From contig JAHRHY010000001.1 of the NCBI GenBank assembly GCA_019671135.1, positions 372,001-436,000 of the forward strand: a stretch of DNA of 64,000 bases, in the 5' to 3' direction. This DNA is from Linnemannia hyalina (taxonomy: Eukaryota; Mortierellomycota; Mortierellomycetes; Mortierellales; Mortierellaceae). This document shows, one piece after another, positions 1-9,907 of this stretch (within the stretch, counting starts at the first letter, position 1; the number at the start of each line of letters is the position of its first letter). The notes beneath the pieces were generated by a model. That model saw nothing but the letters and a program-made list of their open reading frames with translations, was not told the origin of the DNA and made no database searches. The position numbers and the translations under genes are program-made.

Positions 1-6
1 AAAGAC

Positions 7-2150
7 ATGAGTGGAAGAGATCGCTTGGCCGACTTCCAGGTACAGTCTTTCTTCTTTCTTTATTGCATTCGGCTTTTCTCTTTTCTGCCATTCAAAGAGT
101 CCCTGTTGGAGTAACCGAGTCTGATATCACTCTAAACACCAACGCTTGTCCCTGTACTGCATTACTCCTCTAGGCCCAGTCCAACAACCAGAACCAGGGC
201 TACGGGTAAGAACAGCAACTCTTCACTTCATCAAACAGTGCATAAAGATGGATACCTGCAGCAGCTGGACCGTCCAGGAGCTCCAATGAATCGACATACC
301 TGTTATGGCTTATTACAAAACATCCTAACCACTCACCGCTTGTCTCACCTCATCTTCAATTGTCACAGCCAGCAGCAGCAGTACGGTGGCAACCAGTACG
401 GCAACCAGCAGCAATACGGCAACCAGCAACAGCAGTACGGTAACCAGTATGGTCAGCAGCAGCAGTATGGTAACCAGCCGAACCAGTTCGCCCAGCAGAA
501 CCAGTACCAGCAGCAGCAGCAGTACGGTGGTCAGCAGCAGCCTGCTTCCCCATCCAGGATCGAGATGGTCTCTGTCAATCACAACAATAACAACAGCGGT
601 GCCGCGGGCGGCAACGACATGAACGCCTTCTTCAGCGAGGTATGTTTCCATAGACTCTTGCTGTTTACGCTTTTTTTTGTCACTACCTGACTTGGAACAA
701 TATCCTGCACAACAAAAGAGACGAGAAATAGAAGAGAGTTCAATTTCGGGCTCAATGTTGATATGGGAGCAAAAAAGATAAAAAGGGCACTTAAGGTGGA
801 CCAACGATTCTGGAGGCAAGAGGCAAGAGAGCGCCTTTGTAACAGGAGCTGGAATTATGAAGGAGGCAAGGGTACTCCCCTCTCTCTCCTGTGTGGAAGA
901 AAGCAATCAAGAAATATGCGTTTAGAAAGCGCTCTGTTTTAGTCGCCTTTGCCGCAAATAGGTCTTGCTCAGCAGCTGGAACATATTGCATTTGGTGCGA
1001 CCTGCATCTTATTAACCCCCGATGCATGCACTACATTGTTTTATATTTGTTTCTAGGTGACCTCCATCCAAGAGGACATTACCAAGATTGAACAGAACAT
1101 TAACAAGATCGAAGAGTTGCACGATGTTTCGCTCAACAGCGTCACCACCGAGGACCAGACCGCCAGGACTACCCGTCAATTGGAGGCCCTCACCGCCGAC
1201 ACCACCCAATTGTCCAACAGAACCAAGAAGAGAATCAAGGGTAATTGCACTGACGTTTTACCTTCTGCTCCATCACTGTTTTCTTTGCTGCTGCTTTGCA
1301 TGTGGCATCGATTGCTGACTCTATTCTCGCATCTTTGTGTTAAATCAGATATTGAGTTGGCTAACCTTCGTTTGGCCAACTCGTCCGAGATTCAGATTCG
1401 CAAGACTCAGGCTGGATCGTTGAAGGAAAAGTTCTTGAAGACCCTTCGTCGCTACCAGTCGGCTGAGAGCGAGGCTAGAAAGAAGTATCAGGGACGCATG
1501 GAGAGACAGTACAAGATTGGTAAGGCAGCATGTTCATATGGCTGTGGGAATTGTCGTTAGGTTGCGTTGGTAAATGTGGATACTAACAGCGACTTTCTTA
1601 CATGTGATGGATATTAGTCAAGCCTGATGCCACCCCTCAGGAGATTTCTCAGGTCATGGAGAGCGACAACCAGCAGATTTTCGCTCAGTCTGTCCTCAAC
1701 AGCACCCGTTACGGCGATGCCAACAGAGCCCTCCGTGAAGTCCAGTCTCGCCACGACGACATTAAGAAGATCGAGAAGACCATTCTTGTACGTTTTTCTC
1801 TGTCTTTAAACCCTGTCTGTTGACTGAATGAACACAGCTGTGAATTGTTTGACTAATATCGTCGGTTTTATCTTTTGAACCTGTAGGAGTTGCACCAGTT
1901 GTTTATTGACATGGAGACTTTGGTGACGGAGCAGGCCGAGGTGATGAACACCATTGAGGAGAACACCCAGCAGACGGATATCCACTTGGAGACCGGAAAC
2001 AAGGAGGTCGACACGGCCATTGTGAACGCCCGTGGCGCCAGAAAGAAGAAGTGGATCTGCTTGATCATCACCCTCATCCTTCTCATCATTATCGTCATCG
2101 TCATCTTGTCTAAGACCGATGTTTTTAAGGGCAACGACAAACCCAAGTAA
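7..2150 (+). CDS. SSO1: Plasma-membrane t-SNARE, syntaxin (Sso1/2-like) with Q/N/Y/G-rich N-terminal extension
   Basis: Qa-SNARE that would pair with SNAP-25-like and synaptobrevin partners to fuse secretory vesicles with the plasma membrane. Exons 7-39, 174-205, 369-639, 1057-1240, 1349-1519, 1618-1787 and 1887-2150 keep phase and give 374 aa. Residues about 24-80 are a low-complexity region built from QQ-Y-G-N units. A syntaxin Habc bundle follows, then the SNARE motif at about 272-334 with the zero-layer glutamine at about Q303 (in VTEQAEV). A basic KKKW boundary, a C-terminal membrane anchor and a short lumenal tail end the protein. Yeast Sso proteins are about 290 aa, so the extension is the unusual part. 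The ATG lies 7 bases from the window edge; an upstream start cannot be excluded. The family call is secure, the Sso assignment is by similarity. Confidence 0.9.
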
Positions 2151-2842
2151 TAAGAATACTATGCAATTTTGCACTGCATTGCTACACGTTGTGCCTTTCG
2201 TAGAAGCCATCTCGCCGTGACACGAACTTTTCTTAGTCGCGTTTTTCTATCACCTCAGGAGAAGAAGTAACCCACCCACCAAGCCGACTATCGATTACAT
2301 TACGAAACCCCTCACTCTTTTTACCCTTATCTTCAAAAGAATAATATCACGCTCTTTACAAATATAATAAAAAACAAAGACAAATCGTTATGATTGCCTG
2401 ATACCTTCACTGACCCTCTGCCCAATGGGACATGGCACGAAAAGTGGAACGCGCTGAGCTGACAAAGGGTCTCTCTTTCCCTCTCCTCTTCGCATTTGTC
2501 ATTTGCCCGAATCAAAGCACTAACCTTACTGTCCCAGACTTAGTAAGGAGAGCTAAGCCACCCATGATGAATGGTGAGATCGAACTCGAAATTTGAAAGA
2601 GTACAAAAGCAAAGCGCGATTTGCGTTTTTTTCTTTCCCACAACTTCACACACTCAACGCTCCCAGTCATTCTTGCCTCAACAATTAGAGCCGTTCTTTG
2701 CACTTCAAGGAGCCAAACACCAACCGCAACCTTCCGACACCTACTCATTCGCCCTCGTTTTACTACTACCGTTCTTCTCTCAAGCCTCGCTATCACCAGC
2801 AACAACCACCACCACTTCTCTCAACACCAGCAAAGAAACAAC
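2151..2842. other. Intergenic: syntaxin 3' end and promoter of the glutathione transferase gene
   Basis: No conserved reading frame is seen on either strand. The segment is AT-rich after the syntaxin stop, then becomes C/A-rich just before the next ATG at 2843, as other leaders in this window do. Confidence 0.5.
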
Positions 2843-4413
2843 ATGTCGACCGCTACCAAGGACCAGCCTTCGATCCTCAAGTGGGCCAACGACAAGACGG
2901 GCGAGTTCAAGCGCCAGGTCTCGTCCTTCCGTGACGTTATCTCTGATGAGCCTGGGTCCAAGTTTGTTCCCGAGGCGTAAGTCTTTTTTGACTCTCATTT
3001 GTCTTTGCTTTTGTTCTTGTTCTTTGTTTGACAGGATGGAGGAGGACGGTGTGAGAGTCTTTGCGGATGTGGCGAGGATGGCAAGAAGGAAGGAAGATGA
3101 AGAAGAGAGGGAGAACGTGGTGAACTCCAGGACATTGCGCTGGAAGGGAGAGAAGACAGCGCGACTTCCTCCTTCCTAATGTTTCATTCTTTCTTTTTCT
3201 CACGCCGAGTTCTTTTGTGAAGCGCAGTGAAATACATTGTCGCGATCATGCAAAAACAAGAAATGATGACTAACACTCTCGCCATTGGATAACGTCCTTC
3301 CGGCGCTTTGCTTTCCTTAGTGGTCGTTACCACCTTTACATCTCGTACGCATGCCCCTGGGTAGGTTTTTTTATCATCTCTTCCTTTTTCTGTCTCCTTT
3401 CAACCCTTTGAACACTTAAAAACCGAGCCATTTCTCAGCCCCATGCCTCTCACACCAATTGATTTCTAACCAAATACGCCTCACGCGTCACGCCCTTCCC
3501 TTCCACCTTTCTCTCTCCCCTCTCTCTCATTAGGCTCACCGCACGTTGCTTGTCCGCGCGTTGAAAGGACTGGAGGACATCATCTCGCTGGATGTTGTCC
3601 ACTGGCACATGCAGGAGAAGGGCTGGCCCTTCAAGGACGGATATGAGGACTCGTTGTACGGAGCCAAGTTTGTCCGCGAGATCTACTTCAAGGCCCAGCC
3701 TGACTATGCTGGTCGGTTCACTGTTCCCGTTCTTTGGGATAAGAAGACCGAGACTATTGGTATGTCCTCCTTGGGAGTTGTATTTTTTGTCGTATGTGAG
3801 AAACAAGAATGTGGATAATGGTCACTAATCTGACGTTCCCTAAAATTGCGCATGCATTATAATAGTCAACAACGAGAGCAGTGAGATTATCAGAATGTTG
3901 AACACCGCATTCGACAAACTGGTCCCCTCCAAGGCCGGCATCAACTACTACCCCGCCAACCTCCAGACCGAGATCGACGCCACCAACGAATGGATCTACG
4001 ACACCGTCAACAATGGCGTCTACAAATCCGGCTTTGCCACCACCCAAGCCGCCTATGAGAACAACGTCTACCCTCTCTTCAAATCCCTCGATCGCATCGA
4101 AGACATCCTTTCCAAGGCCGATTACCTTGTTGGAAACACCTTGACCGAGGCCGACCTTCGTCTCTGGACGACCATTGTGAGATTCGACCCGGTTTACCAT
4201 GGACACTTCAAGTGTAACATCAAAGGGATTGAGAAGGATTACCCTCACATTTTGAAGTGGACTAGGAGGATTTATCAGTTGCCCAAGATTGCGGAGACGG
4301 TGAACATGGAGCATATCAAGAACCATTATTATCAGTCCCATTTGCAGATTAACCCAACTGGTGTTGTCCCCGCCGGAAACGGACCTAACCTGGCCGAGCC
4401 CGTCATCGTCTAA
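2843..4413 (+). CDS. ECM4: Glutathionyl-hydroquinone reductase / omega-like glutathione transferase (ECM4 family)
   Basis: Exons 2843-2976, 3321-3360, 3534-3759 and 3866-4413 join in phase to a 315-residue protein. Family members reduce glutathionyl-hydroquinones and related adducts with glutathione in the cytosol, using a cysteine rather than Ser/Tyr. The family signature runs across exons 2 and 3: GRYHLYISYACPWAHR, with the expected catalytic cysteine at about C56. The thioredoxin-like N domain is followed by the helical C domain with an LTEADLRLWTTIVRFDPVY segment typical of ECM4/YqjG proteins. Length is normal for the family (about 310-370). The ATG at 2843 is preceded by a CAACA-rich leader and gives the usual short N terminus. 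No targeting signal is obvious. The family call is strong; the physiological substrate is inferred. Confidence 0.92.
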
Positions 4414-5516
4414 GTCCTGACTGAATGGATGGGACAGACGATGAGGAAGGACCAGGAGCATGAGCAGGAGTAGCTTAGCCGAACATTGTTCTTTTTTTTC
4501 TTGTTCTTAGGACATTCTTTCTTTTTGTACAGTTTTTACGAAGCAGCAAAAAATAAAATAGCTGAGCCATAACCATTCTGTTGTGTCCTTTGTCCCAACC
4601 TAAGCGGTGGAGTGTGAAGTCAAGGTGGTGGGTGACCATGATGGGGTCAGATAAGGGGTGATTAAAGGTTTCCAAAGTCTTTATTCCCAACACGTCAGGT
4701 TCAAGGCCAGATTTTTGATCTTTTTGCTTTTCCTCGGAGGGTGTGTTTTTTTTGACTGGCTCTGCGTGCATGAGTTCTTCATGGGAGGTTAGTTCACACC
4801 TAAAGGAGGTTTTTGTCCCAGTTGCTTGTGTCCCACGCTGCCTTTTTTTAGGTGCACTTCAATTCCCTGGTAAGTTTCGAGTCCGCTGTTGTGCTTTGAT
4901 CCTAGATTGTGCATCCACTAGCACACAAACACAACGACGACGACCCCCCCCCCCCCCATCTCAAATAGCAACAGCTATCAATCGCAACTACCTTCTACCA
5001 ACACACTCTCCACCACAACCACCTCTAAATACGATATTCATTATCTCATTGACAATAGCTCTTGCTGCTCTCATCATCGCTACCCATATCGAATACGCTT
5101 CTGTAGTCTCTGTCCTTCCATCCTGCACCACCGCCAACAAGCCTGCCAACGCCACCGAATCCCGATTCGTCAACAGCAGTACTGACGCGTCGACATTACA
5201 CACCCACCCCAAGAAAACCAAGTCTCGGCGCAAGGGTTTTCGCGTTCTTCCAGCGTTGTCGCAGGGTTGGCGATGATACCTCATCCTATCGAGTTCGTAG
5301 AGGTTGATCGGGTCTCCCTCGACTGCCGAGAAGCAAGAAGAACAAATTACCGACGCTGGGTGGGTCGTGTTCAGGGCGGAAATACGCACTGAGCACCACC
5401 CAAATACAAACAACGATCCGTTTACATCCATTGAGTAAAAAATTGGACACAGTGCTGTTTCTCTCGGCATCCACCCTTTCCATTTTTTTTCTTGTCACAA
5501 GCATCCACCTTCCTCA

Positions 5517-5552
<36 letters not shown>

Positions 5553-5946
5553 CTGACAAACAACACAGAACAGGTACTTGGGGACCACAGACCGAAACCC
5601 CATCCACCAGTTCCAGTCCGATCCGGAAACTGGCTCTGCACAACAACCGTCGCTTGCTCTTCATAGCTTAAAAGGAAGACAAAATAAAACTAGATACGCA
5701 TAAAGGAGATTCTTCCCAGACCTTCCATCATTGACAACCTCCTCCTTTCTAACAAACTCTCCAACAACCACTCGTCAGCAGCGCAAGTCCCATCCTCGTG
5801 TGTATGGCGCTTCACTAGCCACACGAGCAGATAATCATCCTCCACGACTTGTAAAGAGAGCCCCTTAATTTCTACGTCACCGAAATTATGATCGTACGCG
5901 CTGCTTCCCAGGAACCACTAGGGCTTGAATTTAACGAAAATATGTA
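4414..5946. other. Gene-poor intergenic segment with poly(C) and poly(T) runs
   Basis: It contains a C run near 4950 and a 29-base T run at 5520-5548. A plus-strand open frame (4743-5276) encodes a hydrophobic stretch around 5034-5080 followed by a basic tail, and another short frame follows from 5272. Neither resembles a known family and neither has a clear splice partner. A small unannotated gene remains possible, but I do not call one. Confidence 0.4.
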
Positions 5947-6019
5947 GGAGGATTGGCGCAATTGGCAGCGCGTCCGTCTCCAAAGCGGAAGGTCGGGAGT
6001 TCAAGTCTCTCATTCTCCA
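5947..6019 (+). tRNA. tRNA-Trp (anticodon CCA), intronless
   Basis: A complete cloverleaf can be drawn. The acceptor stem pairs GGAGGAT with ATTCTCC, and the discriminator is A at 6019. The D arm is GCGC/GCGC with an 8-nt loop. The anticodon stem TCCGT/GCGGA encloses loop CTCCAAA, giving anticodon CCA (reads UGG). The T arm is GGGAG/CTCTC with loop TTCAAGT. Internal polymerase III A-box (TGGCGCAATTGG) and B-box-like sequences are present, and a long T run from about 6050 can terminate transcription. There is no anticodon-loop intron. CCA is not encoded, as expected for a nuclear gene. Confidence 0.93.
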
Positions 6020-6225
6020 CATTCTTTTATATTTCGACAGAAACACACTTTTTTTTTTTTTTTTTTTTTGTTGGAGGTGGTCGAGCCTTTGTGTACTGTA
6101 CAACTAACAGGCAATGGCAATATGAACGTCAGATCGAAAGTGTGTGCTGAGAGCATGTTTTTTATTGAGATACAAGGCAGAAGTAATATTACAAAACGAC
6201 ATTGGGTCGATGAGGAGTAGCTCTA

Positions 6226-7238
6226 TTAGCGGTTCATAAAGTTCTCCTTCGAGACTCGACCATTGTTATAGATCGACTGGATAGCCGATGACTTTTGACG
6301 ACTGGCGTTGACAGCCATCTGTTCGGCAACTTTGGCAGCAACCGCAGCAGTCAACGAATGCGTCGAGGACAAGGTTGCTGTCGTCGTCGTTGTCGTATGT
6401 TGCTTCTTATGCTTGTGAGAATCCGTGGTAGTGGCCTCGTCCAACTTGCGTTTGCTGGACGATGTTGCTGTCGAGACAAGCAGTTTCGAATCAGCACCGT
6501 TCATGGATTCTAATTCCTTTTTGTTGGCCTTGGCCTTCTTCTTTTCCTTCTTTTCTGCCGCTATCCGTGCCTGCTTCTCTACCAGTGCGAGTTCCATGGC
6601 TTCCTGTTCCTCAGCTTTTGGGTTAAGAACAATCACATTCACGGCTTCATATGGCTTGGCGCACTATTTAGAACAGAACGACAATACAAAAAATGGATTA
6701 GTAACATGGCCAGATCAAAATTGGCGATTACAACGAACAAGCCGAGAACATGGAAAAAATGTACCTTAATACAGGTCTTAGAGGGGACTTCCTTCATAGC
6801 CTGCTCGGACATGACACATCCACAAGTGTCCAGGTACACGAAGCGGTATTTGCCACTCATCTCCTTCATGGTGATCGGGCAGATATAGCGAGAGACAGGT
6901 TCCTGGTCGTGGTTGGTGAGACTGGCGGACTGAGTCTCAGAGAAGGAAGGGTTGAGTTCGAGCTGGAGGGTAACCACATCCTTCAGGGACTTGATGTGCT
7001 TACAAATCAGATCGCCATCGCCGTAGGCTGTGCGGTCGAGGAGGAATTCGAGGATGGCATCTCGATTGTAGAGTTTGCCGAGTCCGCAGGAGACGACGGG
7101 GGAAGAAAGAGGTTTCTTGGAAAGGGCGCAGGTGAACCAGTGGACCCTGTTGAGGATGTTTTGGTCGACCTTGGCCTTTCGCTGCTTCTGCTTGACGAGT
7201 TCGTCTCGCTTGGGAATCGAGCCTCCATCGCAACCCAT
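6226..7238 (-). CDS. RTF2: Replication termination factor 2 (RTF2)
   Basis: Two exons, 7238-6765 and 6663-6226, give 303 aa. The N terminus MGCDGGSIPKRDELVKQK is the RTF2 family hallmark. It is followed by the conserved RVHWFTCALSKKPLSSPVVSC...LYNRDAILEFLL region and a RING/U-box-like segment (ICPITMKEMSGKYRFVYL...CGCV) at about residues 125-155, with a lysine-rich, Thr/Ser-rich C-terminal tail. In fission yeast and animals Rtf2 acts at stalled replication forks and also affects splicing. The intron sits just before CAKPYEAVNVIVLNP. The nearest upstream gene is only a pseudogene, so no partner is implied. Family assignment is strong. Confidence 0.95.
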
Positions 7239-7846
7239 GTTGGTCCTGTTATTGACTGTTGTGGTAGTGGTGAGGGTTATAAGAGTCGGTTCCTGGTTTA
7301 TACTCTTTGCAGTCAGTTGGTGTGATGCGGCAAGGAGTTGTTGAGGCGAGTGTTATGTCAAGAGTGAAGTGTGGGGGTAAGAGGAAGAACGTCCAACCTG
7401 CAAAGGTCCAAAGTCTTTATTCAAGAGTCTCGTGACTAAAGAAGAATGGGCGTATAAATTACGTCACCGAAGTGATTAATAGAGTAACCAAAACTAAGCC
7501 AAGGGCGAGTAACGGTTTGAAACTGCATCCAAGGAAAGTGTCCTTGGGCTGGAGATAGAGTGGTCGCTGTTGATCGATCAGGTGTCCTCGGATGGCACCC
7601 GGACCATTATCTTTGCATGCGCCCGGACCCAGACATTCGGGCCACTGGCTGTCCATGCACCCATACCAAATTTTGGCCATGCACATGTACCAGTTTTGTC
7701 CTTACACCCGCGCCATCCGCAGCCGTGGCTATCATGAACAATTCAATGAAACGAATCGCGGATGCCAACAACTTGCACAGCACAGCGAGACGATGAGTAT
7801 TCGTAGCTACATACAATCTCCATGATACATACAATCTACATGCTGG
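7239..7846. other. Intergenic upstream of RTF2
   Basis: This holds the RTF2 promoter and about 400 bp in which no conserved frame is seen. Short open frames on both strands around 7459-7830 look random. Confidence 0.4.
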
Positions 7847-8922
7847 TTAAGAGTGCGTGAGTAGGTATCTACTCCTCCTCGGTCTCTTGGGACTTGTGAT
7901 CGAGCTCGACATCTCGTCAAACAACCACACGATGTACCCAAAGACGTCTTGCACCTGTTCCATTCACTTATCGTCCTTGTAGTTTACGGTCACCGGAGGT
8001 ATCTCCCCTTTCACGACAAGTCTGTGATCGTTGCCGATCGCCGCGGCCGCCTTCATCTTACACTCGACGAACTCCCACTTGCTGGCATCAGCCACGACTG
8101 GCTTGCCGTTGTGTCGACAATCGAGCTTCATCCGGTTGAAAAGTGTCACCCCGAGCAGCGCTACATTCAGAGGAAAACCCGATACGAACGTCGTCCCCTT
8201 ATTGGCCTCGACGACACCGACCATGCTCGCATCCATTGCGTTCCTCGGCTCGATCAAGTAGTTCACCTGGTCCGTGCCCCATCTTCCCGTAATGCTCTTC
8301 TCAGGGACGAGATCGAGATCTGGGAACAAGGCACAGGCCATCATGAAAAACAAGCCGGCGAACCTTATCATGCACGCCTCACTTGAATTGCCCATCGATC
8401 CCCTGGCGAACTTGAGGACCTCCAAAAGGATCTTCAACGCCTCCTGCCTTTCTCCGCTATCACAATCAACCACCTTCAGGCGCATTCGATCAATCTGTTG
8501 AGTGCCCACCCTCGCCTCAACGTCCACCATACTGAAAGATGAGAACCCTTTGGTCGAAAACCCGACATCGACGGTGATTTCGTTAATCTTGGCATCCAGG
8601 TACAACTTGAGGATAATCTGCAGCTCCTTGTCCTTCTCCTCTTTGTCCTTTCGTGTTTGTCTTTATTGTCCTCGTATTTTCCCCTGTTCCCCTGTCCTTC
8701 TCCTTGTCCTTGGACAGCAACGCGATGTCTCCATCAGGGAAAACACTGCACCTTCGGTGCTCGATCGCGATCCTGTTGCGATCCGGATGGAGTGACGACG
8801 GACCTACTCGAATCCGAAGGAGGAGCTCCTCAACAGTGACCGTTGTTGGGTTAACCTTGCAAGGAAATGGGTCTGCGGGCTCCCCTTTGACGGTGACAAA
8901 AAAAGCAACCCTCTGCCGCTAT
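7847..8922 (-). pseudogene. Broken Crinkler-like / PD-(D/E)XK nuclease-like gene
   Basis: Three minus-strand pieces read in order. About 8910-8640 gives a ubiquitin-like-looking start (VAFFVTVKGEPADPFPCKV) with no ATG and a stop just upstream. A frame change near 8640-8700 in a Lys/Glu/Asp-rich linker leads to about 8630-7964, containing WGTDQVNYLIEPRNA, VVEANKG and ASKWEFVECKM. An in-frame TGA at 7961-7963 then separates a short tail, MEQVQDVFGYIVWLFDEM, ending at 7847. The middle and tail recall the C-terminal restriction-endonuclease-like module of CRN (Crinkler) proteins in Mortierella and Rhizophagus, where the VNY motif runs straight on to a GHIVWLL-like end. The match is from memory of the family. 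The disruptions are seen directly. Confidence 0.45.
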
Positions 8923-8929
8923 ATGGTAT

Positions 8930-9907
8930 AGATGAAATTAAGTCTTACACGTCAGCGAACAAGATGGATGGTCTTGGGTGGTGCCCCCAACGATAGTGTT
9001 GATGGAGTCAACATTTACTAACATAACTTGAGGGCGTAGGGCAAAAACGTGAATGGTCCTCTTGAAAACGCACTGTCGCCAAAGACATCGTAGAACTCGT
9101 CGGCTGGAAGAAGAACTTGCACTTGTCCAAGAGAACGGGCTGGTGCTTGGTCTCTGCAAAGATGGGAATCGAGTTGCGCCAGAAGGTGCATCGAGAAGAT
9201 AAACGTGAAGCAATGCACAAGCCATTCATACTACCATGATTAACTCGACAACATCAAAAAGAATGGGTCAGAGAGATGGTGGAGACAAGGTTTCGCCCAA
9301 GCAACTCACGACAACATCATCACGACTGCAAACTCTCTGGTTAACTGAGAGTAGCAAAGCTAACGGCTGACTTGAAGGACAGTAAGGCGTCCTACATGGA
9401 AGCGCTCTACTCGGACTACCACCTGGATCAGCGCACAGGCGTCAATCGGGACAATGGTCTGTCAGATTCTTCTGGATCGACAGGAGCTGGGATTGGACAT
9501 CAGATGGTACCAGCCTGTGCCGTGCAGATTTCCTCTGGAGCAGACTCAAGATGCCGATGATGCTGGCGCTGTGGAGGGTCTGGCTGGCTCAGCGCAAAAG
9601 TGTGACGTCACTCAGACGGCCCGGCGGCCGCTTCAGGGTCTATTTCCCTGCCCAGTCCCGCCACTCACTGCTGGTCGAATAGAAGCAGTTGCTTCCACCA
9701 ACGTTCTTGTGCTCACTTTTCATTTTTCCTTCCTTCCCTTCTTCATTTCATCATCCCTCATCCTTCACCCTTATCTTTTTCTGCCCCAAGGACTTGCATC
9801 GACAAAACACACATCAGCATTTGCACGAAGTCCTTCTCTTCTCATCTCCCCGCCAACTCCCTCCTCGCTTCTTCCGGCCTTCATTCTCAGACACACTTGT
9901 TGAAACC
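8930..9907. other. Unassigned stretch upstream of the GPR107-like gene
   Basis: Short overlapping frames occur on the minus strand (8938-9229) and plus strand (9372-9903), but none has a continuous recognisable domain. They may be further decayed pieces of the neighbouring pseudogene or another element. A palindromic TGACGTCA (CRE/ATF-type) lies near 9603-9610 and a CT-rich leader (9700-9900) precedes the next start codon. Confidence 0.35.

Noticed and set aside
325..906. Minus-strand open frame with Leu/Val repeats opposite the syntaxin Q-rich exon
   Set aside because: It is the complement of CAG/CAA repeats; the plus strand gives a spliced syntaxin with conserved SNARE motif.
4988..5470. 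160-codon minus-strand frame
   Set aside because: No recognisable domain or signal, and no supporting splice or leader features; left as unassigned intergenic sequence.
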